From Hermatobates lingyangjiaoensis (taxonomy: Eukaryota > Arthropoda > Insecta > Hemiptera > Hermatobatidae): a stretch of DNA of 64,000 nt. The translations under genes were made by a program, and so were the position numbers. The DNA lies in the NCBI GenBank assembly GCA_026182355.1, contig JAPFBL010000255.1:5085501-5149500 (forward strand), written 5' to 3'. Under the pieces are notes generated by a model. That model did not search any database. It was not told the DNA's origin and worked only from the letters and a program-made list of their open reading frames with translations. Of the stretch, positions 25,190-36,239 are shown piece after piece (position 1 is the stretch's first letter; every line of letters starts with the position of its first letter).

Positions 25190-25895
25190 CCATTTTTGGT
25201 CAAATTTTCATTATTTTTTAACGAGCCGTTTAGCGTCAAAAAATCATTTTCTGAAAACACAAATCGTACTGTAACGCCCCTTTAGCGAAAGTAATTTCAA
25301 AAAAAAATATCTCAACTCATTTGCCATATAATGTTCTATTTGTAGGCATAGTCTCATTCTTGTCCGTCAAACAGTATGGCTTGTATCGCTCTCACAAGGT
25401 TTGAGATTGAATTATAAGTCAAAATTTTTACATTTTATTGAAAAAAAAATATTTCCTGTTGTCTTAAAATTCTGAATATATTTTTCGTTTGTTGCATTTG
25501 TGACTTCAAAGATAATGTCAAAATTTCAAAACTCTAGGGTTATCAGTTTAGGAGAAATAAATGTTTTAAAAAAAACGGTTTTTGGCAAAAAAAGTGACTT
25601 TCCCATCATGCATAATTCTTCTCAAACAATAGGGATCTTCGACTAAATGGGGCCCATTTTTGTTTAAAATATCAACTTGATCCATCAAAGATTCTGGACC
25701 GTAGCGTGGTAACAAGCAATGCTAACACACGCACCCACCCACGCACCCACCCACCCACCCACCCACACACACACAGACATCATCGTAAAAACGTCATAAA
25801 ACGACTTCTGGTACCTCAAAACATGTAATTCCGTCAAAATCTCGAGATCGAATTTTTTCACGATCACTATACTTTTCTTATAGTAAAGTAAAAAG
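25190..25895 (+). repeat. Dispersed repeat R1, copy 2 (uninterrupted)
   Basis: This is the fullest copy of the repeat also present at 1,180-1,975 (+), 30,478-30,720 (-) and 45,180-45,356 (+). It has a T-rich 5' part, 'ggaccgtagcgtgg', a CCCA/CA microsatellite (25,727-25,775), 'gacatcatcgtaaaaacgtc', 'ggtacctcaaaacatgt', and the end 'ttatagtaaagtaaaaa'. It lies between BEL/Pao gag and integrase remnants and so probably inserted into them. Confidence 0.65.
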
Positions 25896-26249
25896 CCACA
25901 ATACTTAGACTGGAAATTTGCTGCAGCAAGAATGTCTGGTATGGTAAATGAATTGGAGAAAACTCATATTTATTATTGAATAAATTTCAGTTAGTTTTAG
26001 CGTGGATAAAAAAAAAGGGCTGCAGAGTGTTTTTCTTAGGAATAGATAGCTACCAAGAAGAATGAAAATTAATAGATAAACATCTTTGAGACACATTGCA
26101 GTCAAAGTCTCAGTAGACTTAATCAGCAGATGGGGTTTCTAACATTTTTTTTTACAATCGAGGTAATGGGAATGTCCTTCATGACTTAAGAAACCTGTAG
26201 AGAAGATCAGGTAACGAGGATATTGTTATGCATTCACAAGAATGGAGAA
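25896..26249. other. AT-rich spacer
   Basis: Nothing recognised before the BEL pol motifs begin. Confidence 0.35.
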
Positions 26250-26950
26250 AGACTACAGTTATCACATTGTTAAGTGTACATGAGAAGTATCCTTCTAAAT
26301 ATACAAAGATTGAAAGTTGTAGATTTGATACTCAGATTTCATGTTAATTATTTATTAACAAACAGGAAGAGAACTGGAGATTTGATAATAGCAGAGATGA
26401 ATTGATTTGAAAGATTTATGTTAAGAATGATACAGGACGTTAGTAGTTTTATAAGATGAAACACAAAAGAAGATCAAACCTTGCTTAGATTCGAAGGTTT
26501 CGAAACTATTTTAGATCGAAACTTTAATACGTTTGCGTACTGAAATTTGAGCGGGAGTAGTATCAGAAGACATTCGTGCTCCATATGTTTCATGATCAAA
26601 AAATCACTTTGTAGCTGAGCGATTAGTCTGAAAGTTCATAAGAAAAATCGTCATAAAGCAGGCCAAAGTTTATTGAACGTCATGAGAAAGGGTATTTGGA
26701 TAATTAAGGGGTGACAAGCTCTTGAAAGAACTGTTCCGAAGCGTGGGCACTGCAAACGATTTATGTCAAAACCGTTCAAGGCTGAACCAACCACTGGCAG
26801 AGGATAGAGTTCTGATGTGAGGGTGTTTCGAATTTGTGGAAATAACTTTCCAGGTTTAGACGTAGACGCAATCTACAATCTAATCCAAATACAGCTCTCT
26901 AAAATGTAATATACAAGATCTATAAAGGTCACTGATGGACTTCGTGCAAA
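26250..26950 (+). pseudogene. BEL/Pao pol remnant: linker and integrase zinc finger
   Basis: Integrase inserts the retrotransposon cDNA. About 26,310-26,420 reads LILRFHVNYLL then KRTGDLIIAEMN, the linker before BEL integrase. About 26,630-26,800 reads VHKKNRHKAGQSLLNVM, WIIKG, then a knuckle in which one cysteine of the expected C..C pair is replaced (GHCKRFMSKPFKAEP). Next comes RVFRICGNNFPG, the start of the catalytic core where the usual first aspartate is lost. Stops occur throughout. No BEL RT was found upstream, so the element has lost its middle. Confidence 0.75.
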
Positions 26951-27354
26951 GAGTAGGCTCCTGAAAATTTCAAGGATTACCATAAATTGCTTCACAATAT
27001 TATCATATTAAAATAAATAAATAAGAAAAAATAAACTTTGTGTCTGATTAACACTTTAATTAGTTCCTTTTAAATATATAATTTTTATGTGTGATTCACT
27101 ATAGCCAAATGTAACCCATTACAGTGTAATATGTAGTGATAGTGTATTGTGAAAATCTCTTGCCAATTTAATACCACATTACAGTCAACCCAACGTGAAG
27201 GAGTATTTCACTTAGAGAACACCATCAAGAGTTTAGTCCATGCTTAAGCTACTCCAATATTTAATACTATTTGTTTAAGACGAGAATTGCTGCCAACTTA
27301 TACAAATGTATATTACGTACTATATATATTTGCACTGCTCAGTTCTTTTGTAAA

Positions 27355-27480
27355 CCAAAAACATGAAATCAGATCCCCCGAAATACATAAGAAAGAAGTC
27401 AGAAAACAAATTGAAGAAATACTAAATCGATTAATTATTACATCACCACATTCCCCTTGGAACACTTTGAATTCACTTTA
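27355..27480 (+). pseudogene. Ty3/Gypsy reverse transcriptase N-terminal scrap
   Basis: About 40 codons read HEIRSPEIHKKEVRKQIEEI and then ITSPHSPWNT. This closely matches the RT entry segment of the gypsy fossil at about 52,100 (RYPEIHKRELEKQIEEML ... HSPWNSP). Homology stops abruptly on both sides, so it is a truncated copy. Confidence 0.8.
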
Positions 27481-27526
27481 TCACATGAGTTTTACACATT
27501 AAATATACTATTTACATTATTAAAAG

Positions 27527-27528
<2 letters not shown>

Positions 27529-27567
<39 letters not shown>
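27529..27567. repeat. (TA)n microsatellite
   Basis: Uninterrupted alternating TA, with no recognised inverted-repeat element attached. Confidence 0.95.
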
Positions 27568-27568
<1 letters not shown>

Positions 27569-30477
27569 CAGATCAAAATCGAAGAAGAGTAAAGAACACA
27601 GAGTGAAGAAACATACATGCAAACAATGAGGGGTATTTCTTATTAAGAATGAGAAAGTCATATTTTTAAGAGAAATTCTGACATCCGAAACTAAAACAAT
27701 GGGTTACTTTAGACATTAATTGAACTTTATGACAAAAAATATATTCAGCATGATTGTAAAATTTGAGTAGTAACTAAAATCTGACAATTCTTTTCTTATA
27801 TGAAGGAAAAGGAACTAACGTATTCTAATTATACGAGTACTATTATTAATATTATTACAATTTTAATTTCTAATTAATAATACTATTATTAACAGGATTA
27901 TGAAATTTGGCATTGCTAGAAAAATTTGATCCTTCATGACAAGGAAAAGAAAAAGTTTAACTCTGATGAAATGAACTATACCTGAGTCTAATAACATATC
28001 TGATCCCACAGCGCAAGAACATACGAGTATCCTACCTAAAGGAGCTTCCTTCCTTGGGTGGAGGGTTTTACTACGTAATTCTCGGCTATATTTCAATTCA
28101 CACGGTGAAATATTATTTTACTACTTCATAGCCGGCCATATGTAAGGAAGCTGATTATTGCATTATATAGCTTACAGAGAATATTAGTAAATCACTTATC
28201 ATCAGTACACTTCCTTTAACCTGTCTACAGGAGACTCTGCAGGTCTGCCATCAAGAGCGTCCCTGTAGCGGTTCCTCTACTAGGACACTGGTCTTTCATT
28301 TACAAAATACCTTGTATGAGATACCCGTTAGCACTATTATTTAACATTATGAAATAATCATTTCACTCTTAGCTCTCTTCAAAGAAGTATTATGTTTCTT
28401 CGAAAAAAAAAGCAAAACCACTCAGCTACAAGACGACTTATACACATATAATAATAATTAAGTAAATTAAATTATGAACATCATAAAAAAATCTAAATAC
28501 TTAAAAACTTTACCAAATTAAAACAAATCAGAAAAAAAGCATGTTCACTTACATATAGGGTTATAGGATGACGCCTTTGTTCTTGGCACTGAAACACAGG
28601 TATTGGATCATTACAAAGTTTGTAAAATCAATAAGCACATGCTAAAACTTTGTATTACTCGCATATAAGCTGTTAAGCATTTGACACGTGTTCTTGGCTA
28701 AAGACCAAGTACTTTATATATTATTTCCTTCTTCTAACTCCTGCATAACATACTTAACTCCCCGTACATTATAAATTTTCTTCTATAAATTATCTTTTAA
28801 AAACAAATGATAAAATTTTGAGCAAATTTTTAAGCAATTTTATGTTTAAGTAAATTACTTATGTTTAAAATTCAGGCAAAAATATGTTTTATTAATCAAT
28901 TTGAATGAAAACTGATATCTATCCTAAACACTTTATGCTTGATTATGTCAAATAATTTTATTCATTTGAAATTATTTTTAGTTTGCATATTGCACCAAAT
29001 TTTATTACCTTCTATACAAAAAATATATTCTTAAAAAAAGAATAAGTAGTTTTTTTAATTAGTGATGTGTGGCTTTAATTGGGAGCCAAAAGGTTAGTAA
29101 TGAATGCATAAAAAAAATAACACAGAAAGAAGATGATTCCAATCAACCTATTAACAAAAAAAAGAAACTGAAATGACTTCGCTTATTATTACTACATTCA
29201 AGAGAAATATTATTTAATACTCTTACGAACAGAGTTATCAGAGTCACAAAAATTACATCACACAGCAAGTGTATTACATGAACTAGGGCTCAGTGGCTTG
29301 CAAGGTCCTCTCCGGAGTGGTACATCAGTGTTAGATTTTCACACAGAAACTCGATTTTTGAACACGTGAGGTGAAAACATCTGAAGTTTTCTTCAGAGAA
29401 GATGCTAAGTAGTTGATTCCAAGCCTGTGCGACGTCGGTACTTGTTAAAGACCTTCACTCTTGAGTTAGGCAAAGCTTAGAACTCCCAATAGTAAATCAT
29501 TAGGGAAACAATATTTATTTGAGAAGTAAGCATCAGGAATGTAGCTTTCTGGGACACTATGAATCTCGATATTTTAAAAAACCGTGGCACTTAACGTTAT
29601 TAAGAACATAATTGTTTATAAATAACATATTTTAGAATAAATTCTACGAATTATACATTATTGTGAAATTAGTAGCAAAGCAGGCTGTCGCAATATTATG
29701 TAAGATTAATATTTAAATAGGGTGTTATAGTCAGAAGAATTACTAGTCACTATTTAGGGAGAAGTTAAAGGATTAGAAAGAGTAGCTTGTATACAAGAAA
29801 AATAAAGAAGAGCTATCAGGCTACCAGTGACTGTAAACATGGAGTGCTAGAGGAGAAAAAGGTTAAAGAAAGCAGTAAGGAAGCGTTATTCTGAATCCCA
29901 GTGAACAACCATGACCTTAAAAAACCAGCTTAGGAGTGAACCAAAAAACCTAGCAGGGGAATAACCGATTAACAATTAAGTGTCAGACAGTAGGTAGTGG
30001 AATATGGATGGAATGAGAAGGTAAGATCAGAATGGAAATACTTGAGAATGTGAGAAAGTGTTGTCGTATCAACAGATCCCAAAAGTCATACATCTAACTG
30101 ATTCAGGAGGAATGCAGATAGCCTTAAATAACAGCCATTTGAAAAGACCAACTCAAGGCTGGACTTCCTTCGGCAGGCAATAGCCAAACTACACAAAAAT
30201 GTTAAAAAACGTATTAAAAAATATGTTTAATAACCAAATTTTGTCATTGACATTTCCATGGTCATTTAATAATTAATGACAATCAAAATAATTAAACAAA
30301 AGACGATTCTTAATTGCCAAAAAAAGGTCAAATGAAGATCAACTTAATTTGACAAAAAAAGATTCAAAACCTATAACTATGATTTCTAAGTTAAAGGAGG
30401 GACAAGAAAACAGTATAATGAACAATTATTGTAATGCCTACTTATTAGATCAATGACTATAAAATTATAATTTCTTT
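27568..30477. other. AT-rich intergenic sequence
   Basis: No gene supported. Less AT-rich patches at about 28,080-28,300, 29,280-29,470 and 29,760-30,190 carry no recognisable motif. Confidence 0.4.
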
Positions 30478-30720
30478 TTACATTACTATAAGTAAAGTAT
30501 TGTAATATTGAAAAATTCAGTTCTTGATGTATTGAGGAATTTACATGTTTTGAGTCCCCCAAATCCTATTTTTCAATTCTTTTTTGTTGTTGATGATTTT
30601 AAATGCGTTTATCTAAAAGTTCGATGGATCAAATTCATATTTTATATAAAAATGGGTCTTACAGAGCAGATTTGTCTTACTGTTTTAGGGTAATATTGAA
30701 CAGTGAGCAAGTTAGTTTTA
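30478..30720 (-). repeat. Dispersed repeat R1, copy 3, microsatellite lost
   Basis: The reverse complement of the R1 3' half is recognisable: 'actataagtaaagta', 'ttacatgttttgag', then 'gatcaaattcatatttta' and 'aaaatgggt'. The CA-rich microsatellite seen in copies 1 and 2 is absent or collapsed. Confidence 0.55.
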
Positions 30721-31229
30721 TGTCCAAAATTTGCCTTAAAGAACACTTTATTCAACTAGCTATTAAATCTAGAGTATCAACATTTTAGCGACATTATGAA
30801 ATTAATGGGATGAACATAAGAAAAAAAGCAAAGTTTTCAAATAACCAAAAGGATATTTATTAAATCAGAATATAATAACTTAACCTATAGTTGTGTCTGA
30901 TAACACTATGCAGCTAACAAAGTTTATCAGATTAAAACAAAACTGTAATAAGAAACATCCCTTAATCAGGGAATGAGTTGAGTTCATTTTAAATGAAATT
31001 AAATGAAAAAAACGGGGTGTTATGGTTTCAGAATATTATGATTTCAGAAAATGTTCTTTTACCACTAAACAGTAAAGAAAGCACTAAGAAAACTGGAGAA
31101 GAAATAGAACATAGATTAAGTATTTAAACAGGAATTTCTATGTTTATCAAATCCCACAGACAGCAATAAAAAATATAAAAACTAAAATCTCATCAAAAAT
31201 GTCAACAAAACATAAACTACTACATAAAC

Positions 31230-31361
31230 TAATAAGAATACCTTGGAGTCCCTTTGGATGAATGACTAAGCTGAAGATATAATAGTTACACTGACTAAGG
31301 CCACAGGAATAATTTTCATTTTTTAGATATACTCCTGTAAAACTTGGAGTCTTACTATAAA
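31230..31361 (+). repeat. 132-bp direct repeat, first copy
   Basis: Matches 31,944-32,075 with a single noticed mismatch (C against T in 'aatttttcattt'); spacing is 714 bp. It lies inside the LINE RT fossil. The second copy is the one that continues into further LINE sequence. Confidence 0.95.
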
Positions 31362-31943
31362 CTACTTTAACAAAGCTTCTTCAGCAACTCAGTAAACATA
31401 TTTTTGTATTCTGTATTGTTATAATACATATATGTCAAGAACTTACTATATTATAAGACCATTATTTTAAAAAAAAATGATAGTAACTAATAAACTCTAT
31501 CATCTGCAAGTAACTTGTGAAGTTATTAGTAAATAAGTAACAATAAGAGACAACATGTCTACCAGGTAAATAACGTAATTTGGCGGCTATTGAAAAGATG
31601 TTAACACAAAAAATAAGTATAATATTTACCAGAACGAAATTTTTGATTTTGGCAATCAAAGGATGTCTTAAAAAAAAATTGTTGGTAATTGTTCGCAAAT
31701 TACTGAATACTATAATAATAAAAGTGACACTATGGTACAATATAAAGCTGCTCTGGTAATAACAAAAACAGAAAAGCATAATGGCGCTGTCTTCAGCATA
31801 TTCATGCAGCTCTCTGAACTGTTGAAAAATGAATAAACGAGTAATGCCTGGATATATATCTACCAAAAACTGTCTTTATTAAGGAGAAAGCATGTATGCG
31901 TCGAATCTTTTACATTATCAACACTCAACTGGAATTCTATAAA

Positions 31944-32075
31944 TAATAAGAATACCTTGGAGTCCCTTTGGATGAATGACTAAGCTGAAGATATAATAGT
32001 TACACTGACTAAGGCCACAGGAATAATTTTTATTTTTTAGATATACTCCTGTAAAACTTGGAGTCTTACTATAAA
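31944..32075 (+). repeat. 132-bp direct repeat, second copy
   Basis: Partner of 31,230-31,361. The intervening 582 bp is AT-rich and unrecognised. Confidence 0.95.
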
Positions 32076-32300
32076 TCTACACTGCTGTGATCCAACTGCA
32101 TTCATCCTTTGGTATCCAAAGGTTGATGAAAGATGTACCTAAAATGAACCTTAATAACAAGTACAAGAATATCTAGAGATAGATTACGTTTCAGTTGTCA
32201 TCATATGACAGAACACACGAAGGCCAACAAATGGACCTTTGTGATTCCACAACAAAAAACAGATTACACTGCGAGTCCTAATTTTTTTTAACTCAAGAGT

Positions 32301-33436
32301 ATTTAGATTATAGATCTTTAACGGGTACCTGGCATCGTAAAGGCAGGAGAGCGACGGCTTAACGTCCTTTAGGTGGGATAACGTGTCAGATTTTGTTCAC
32401 CTCCTGCATAAAAAAATCGAGGGTTAGAGTGTGCATCAATCTCCGGATCTACCGGTTAAGGTAAATTTAGTTCATTGAACAACAAGGTTTATTTTCATAA
32501 CAAGATCTATATATTTGTATCATAAAAATGCCATTAAGGTTTGTCTATGGTCTGCCCCATCTCGTGTATCCAAAATTTCCTCGTACTCACTTCCAAAGGC
32601 ATCCTGACATCAATAAAAAGATATAAAACCTGTTTCAGGAATCTTCGAAAGAATGTCAATTCTTTAAAATCTCAAATATTTTTTTAATATACATATACAA
32701 TATATATTTCATAGAAACGTAAAAAACAATACAAACGTACTAATAATATTTGATAACATATTTATTTAATATTTATAGTTCGTCTTTTTGCAAATAAAAT
32801 AGCCTTAATGTTTTGAGTAAACAACAAAAAATATACAACGGTATCATCAAACAAAAGCAATTGTTAGAGTGTACAATTTAATAAAACTCTAAGTAGTACA
32901 TTAATAGTGTTAATAATCTCTAACTAGCTCTAAATGTTTGCAACTGATAAAACCAACATTAATAATATTTCTAAACCAATGGTAATTAAAACAGTAAATT
33001 ATTTATGTCAGAACTCAGTTACTTAATAAATAAATAATAATTTTTTCAAATTAAATAATTGTAGGCTTATACTATCTGAATATTTTTTTAACAGTGTATA
33101 CATGTACGTGATACATTATATAATAGCGCCAATCCACTCCAATGGAAGTCATACATATCAATTTATGTTACAAAGAGCATAGGATAATCGTCGTTCTCTT
33201 AGTATGTATGTAACTGATTTTGCAATGTGTACACACTGAACTCCAGCTTTTTAATTCAGCTGCTTTATAATATTATCGACAGGCCTTAACGCACTCCCTG
33301 ACCACCACCATCAAACTAAAGCCCTCTTTTTCATAAACTCTAAGAACGCTAAACATCACAGATCACTGCTTTCACCAGCATAAGCAGACTGCCTCGAGCG
33401 ATTCTCCTTCTTTTTATTCTCCAAACTGGACGCAAA
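32301..33436. other. AT-rich sequence
   Basis: Nothing recognised. It may hold further decayed LINE between the RT fragment and the inserted element cluster. Confidence 0.35.
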
Positions 33437-33609
33437 TCAACTCAAAAACGAAGAAAAGCAACATACAGAGGTGGGTTTCCTGCCGTTGTGTTTCCGGCGT
33501 GCTTGGTCGCCCATTCTCTTTTCTCCTGAAGAAAGATCATCCGAAAGTTTGAGTTTGTAAGTGTGTCTCTTTCTCTGTGTGTTGCTTTTCTTATTGTTGT
33601 TTGAGTTGA
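33437..33609. mobile_element. Inverted-repeat element, family D, ending in (TA)n
   Basis: Terminal arms 33,437-33,470 and 33,573-33,609 ('tcaactcaaaaacgaagaaa' and its near reverse complement) enclose about 100 bp. The interior has 'tgcttggtcgcccattct' and the motif CTCCTGAAGAAAGATCATC followed by CGAAAG (33,525-33,550). (TA)n follows directly at 33,610-33,630. The half element at 18,467 is related. Confidence 0.65.
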
Positions 33610-33630
33610 TATATATATATATATATATAT
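33610..33630. repeat. (TA)n microsatellite
   Basis: Separates the family D element from the 658-bp unit array. Confidence 0.95.
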
Positions 33631-33697
33631 GTTGAATGCCAGATTAGATATTGTAAAAGACGAGCCAATCCCTGTTACGTATTACTTTGGGCACTTC

Positions 33698-34153
33698 TTA
33701 TTGGTTGTGGGTGTTTATTCGTTGAACACGTTTCTCCTTAGCACACTCCGTCTGCTCGGCCGCCTCAGCCTTCACTCCGGGAGAGGGCTCGCAGTCCCTA
33801 CTTAATTTTCCAATAGAGTTGGATGAAGGTCTTGGCGTCCTGGCTTGGAAGTGTACCTCGTCGAACTCGGTGTTTACTATGGGCTTAGTGGATTTCATTA
33901 GATACTGGTTGTTGGTGTTTTCTGTAAATTCTATTGATGTGGGTGTATGTAGACCTTTTCCCCGTCGGTTTCTTAACACGCTTGGCTGCATCCGCCGTCC
34001 TTCCTGGAGAGGGCTCGCAGTCCCTACTTTAATTTCACAGAGGGCAGGAATGGCATAGGCGTCCTCACGCAGAAGAGTTCCTCGTAAGAATCTGGTCCGG
34101 GCTATGGGCATTATGATTTGAAGTTGAAGTTGAGTGTGTGTGGCGTTTGTCAT
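33698..34153 (-). CDS. 151-codon open frame of the 658-bp unit, first copy; unrecognised
   Basis: The frame runs MTNATHTQLQLQ... to ...RVQRINTHNQ. It has no family I recognise, no signal peptide and no membrane segment. It is basic and rich in R, K, T and S, with two related internal phrases, KVGTASPLQEG and SRDCEPSPGVKAE, encoded by a duplicated 'tagggactgcgagccctctc'. The frame is identical in three units, but the units are almost identical at DNA level, so that conservation says nothing about selection. An antisense 79-codon frame overlaps it. It may be a chance frame in the only GC-balanced DNA of the area. Confidence 0.3.
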   Translation of the reverse strand: MTNATHTQLQLQIIMPIARTRFLRGTLLREDAYAIPALCEIKVGTASPLQEGRRMQPSVLRNRRGKGLHTPTSIEFTENTNNQYLMKSTKPIVNTEFDEVHFQARTPRPSSNSIGKLSRDCEPSPGVKAEAAEQTECAKEKRVQRINTHNQ

Positions 34154-34461
34154 TAGACCCCTTTACTGCAGTGTTTTCTTGAAGAATGCGTGGCGCCTTC
34201 CTCGTGTCGTTGCGACCGGTTTCGACCGTTCCTCGGTCATTCTCAAGCTGGTGGGTGTAGTTCCTGGCTGGATTGTGCGTTATTATATGTTGAATGCCAG
34301 ATTAGATATCTAATCTGGCATTCAACATATAATAACGCACAATCCAGCCAGGAACTACACCCACCAGCTTGAGAATGACCGAGGAACGGTCGAAACCGGT
34401 CGCAACGACACGAGGAAGGCGCCACGCATTCTTCAAGAAAACACTGCAGTAAAGGGGTCTA

Positions 34462-34917
34462 ATGACGAACGCCACACACACTCAACTTCAACTTCAAATC
34501 ATAATGCCCATAGCCCGGACCAGATTCTTACGAGGAACTCTTCTGCGTGAGGACGCCTATGCCATTCCTGCCCTCTGTGAAATTAAAGTAGGGACTGCGA
34601 GCCCTCTCCAGGAAGGACGGCGGATGCAGCCAAGCGTGTTAAGAAACCGACGGGGAAAAGGTCTACATACACCCACATCAATAGAATTTACAGAAAACAC
34701 CAACAACCAGTATCTAATGAAATCCACTAAGCCCATAGTAAACACCGAGTTCGACGAGGTACACTTCCAAGCCAGGACGCCAAGACCTTCATCCAACTCT
34801 ATTGGAAAATTAAGTAGGGACTGCGAGCCCTCTCCCGGAGTGAAGGCTGAGGCGGCCGAGCAGACGGAGTGTGCTAAGGAGAAACGTGTTCAACGAATAA
34901 ACACCCACAACCAATAA
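34462..34917 (+). CDS. 151-codon open frame of the 658-bp unit, second copy; unrecognised
   Basis: Same product as the minus-strand copy at 33,698-34,153. Codon 2 is ACG here and ACA in the other two copies, a silent change. The frame starts 58 bp downstream of the GAAACC motif of its unit. Confidence 0.3.
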   Translation: MTNATHTQLQLQIIMPIARTRFLRGTLLREDAYAIPALCEIKVGTASPLQEGRRMQPSVLRNRRGKGLHTPTSIEFTENTNNQYLMKSTKPIVNTEFDEVHFQARTPRPSSNSIGKLSRDCEPSPGVKAEAAEQTECAKEKRVQRINTHNQ

Positions 34918-35119
34918 GAAGTGCCCAAAGTAATACGTAACAGGGATTGGCTCGTCTTTTACAATATCTAATCTGGCATTCAACATATAATAACGCACAA
35001 TCCAGCCAGGAACTACACCCACCAGCTTGAGAATGACCGAGGAACGGTCGAAACCGGTCGCAACGACACGAGGAAGGCGCCACGCATTCTTCAAGAAAAC
35101 ACTGCAGTAAAGGGGTCTA

Positions 35120-35575
35120 ATGACAAACGCCACACACACTCAACTTCAACTTCAAATCATAATGCCCATAGCCCGGACCAGATTCTTACGAGGAACTCTT
35201 CTGCGTGAGGACGCCTATGCCATTCCTGCCCTCTGTGAAATTAAAGTAGGGACTGCGAGCCCTCTCCAGGAAGGACGGCGGATGCAGCCAAGCGTGTTAA
35301 GAAACCGACGGGGAAAAGGTCTACATACACCCACATCAATAGAATTTACAGAAAACACCAACAACCAGTATCTAATGAAATCCACTAAGCCCATAGTAAA
35401 CACCGAGTTCGACGAGGTACACTTCCAAGCCAGGACGCCAAGACCTTCATCCAACTCTATTGGAAAATTAAGTAGGGACTGCGAGCCCTCTCCCGGAGTG
35501 AAGGCTGAGGCGGCCGAGCAGACGGAGTGTGCTAAGGAGAAACGTGTTCAACGAATAAACACCCACAACCAATAA
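35120..35575 (+). CDS. 151-codon open frame of the 658-bp unit, third copy; unrecognised
   Basis: Identical in translation to the other two copies. It ends 48 bp before the unit gives way to (TA)n. Confidence 0.3.
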   Translation: MTNATHTQLQLQIIMPIARTRFLRGTLLREDAYAIPALCEIKVGTASPLQEGRRMQPSVLRNRRGKGLHTPTSIEFTENTNNQYLMKSTKPIVNTEFDEVHFQARTPRPSSNSIGKLSRDCEPSPGVKAEAAEQTECAKEKRVQRINTHNQ

Positions 35576-35621
35576 GAAGTGCCCAAAGTAATACGTAACA
35601 GGGATTGGCTCGTCTTTTACA

Positions 35622-35650
35622 ATATATATATATATATATAATATATATAA
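35622..35650. repeat. (TA)n microsatellite
   Basis: Right border of the 658-bp unit array and left border of the family C fragment. Confidence 0.9.
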
Positions 35651-35803
35651 AATATTCAAACAACAATAAGAAATGAGAAGAAAATATTAAACTCTTTTAA
35701 CCGCGACAAGTCTTCTTCGTCAGAGTCAAAATCCAACTCAATATTGAGTGCTGTTTCTTTATATTGATTGTGAAATATTGTTATATATATATATATATAT
35801 ATA
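35651..35803 (-). mobile_element. Single-arm family C PLE-like fragment between two (TA)n tracts
   Basis: 'caacaataagaaatgaga' and the motif CTGACGAAGAAGAC followed by GTTAAAAG (35,693-35,723, minus) match the arms at 18,631-18,800. It ends in (TA)n at about 35,781-35,803. No inverted partner is present. Confidence 0.6.
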
Positions 35804-35924
35804 AGAATATTTATATATTCTTATAAATATAAATTATTTAGATATATATCGCCAGAGTGACATATAAACTATGTTCACAAAAATGAAACATTATTTATTT
35901 TAAAACAAAATACACAGAAATTAA

Positions 35925-36180
35925 ATAAAAACTCACTATTATATTTCGATGGCCTTATTATCAGGAAGATAGATTTTAATCACTCTGAAGACTAGAAACG
36001 ACTGGCTGGAGGCCTTGAAGAAGCACTCAAACAGTGAAGTCAACTGACGACGAAAGGAGGGGAGACCAGGATAAATACAAAAATATTGTATTATAACGCC
36101 AGATACAATGTTGCTCATATTTAATTTGACAGGAGGAGTGAAATTGATAACAAATATAACTTGATTTGAAACATTCATAT
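35925..36180 (-). mobile_element. PLE-like terminal fragment, family H
   Basis: The minus strand reads TTCCTGATAA, hairpin, ATCGAAATAT (35,944-35,966), preceded by 'tttctagtcttcag', as in the fragment at 17,461-17,640. TA-rich sequence lies beyond its 3' side (35,781-35,850). Confidence 0.5.
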
Positions 36181-36239
36181 TTTAAGAAAGAGTCTCTAAT
36201 CCGATATGCTGACAGGCTCAAAATTACTAATTAATCCAA

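Larger units (their letters stand above)
30960..32300 (+). pseudogene. LINE (I/R1-like) reverse transcriptase C-terminal part, decayed and partly duplicated
   Basis: In RNase H-bearing LINEs the RT palm is followed by 'KYLGV.LD' and 'TKATR...GKTWGL'. Here about 31,238 reads EYLGVPLDE, then in another frame TLTKATGIIFIF and CKTWSLTI. A second copy of that segment (31,944-32,075) continues into WYPKVDERCT, fitting the '..W.PKv...' stretch that follows. Upstream, about 31,080-31,230 fits the 'vNp.KTe.v.FT' region only loosely. Frequent stops and frameshifts show it is dead. The C-terminal piece at 36,240-36,790 in the same orientation may be the rest of this element. Confidence 0.65.
33631..35623. 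mobile_element. Palindromic array of three 658-bp units
   Basis: Three near-identical units are arranged minus, plus, plus: about 33,648-34,307, 34,308-34,965 and 34,966-35,623. A 17-bp start of a fourth unit (33,631-33,647) is truncated at the left (TA)n. The first two units abut head-to-head with no loop, giving a palindrome centred at 34,307/34,308. One substitution was noticed, at 34,467 against 35,125, silent in the frame below. Units are far less AT-rich than their surroundings. Each contains CTTGAGAATGACC, loop, GGTCGAAACCGG (34,368-34,404; 35,026-35,062; minus 34,211-34,247), which links them to the other motif-bearing elements. The pattern resembles PLE tandem and inverted partial copies. 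Confidence 0.8.

Noticed and set aside
25727..25775. A CRISPR-like or telomeric array from the CCCA/CA repeats
   Set aside because: It is a simple microsatellite inside dispersed repeat R1, with no spacers and no telomere unit.
31230..32075. A short LTR/TRIM element with 132-bp terminal repeats
   Set aside because: The repeats do not begin with TG or end with CA, and they are internal LINE reverse-transcriptase sequence, so a local duplication explains them better.
33698..35575. Treating the threefold identical 151-codon frame as evidence of a conserved gene
   Set aside because: The three units are nearly identical at nucleotide level, so frame conservation follows from recent duplication and not from selection.
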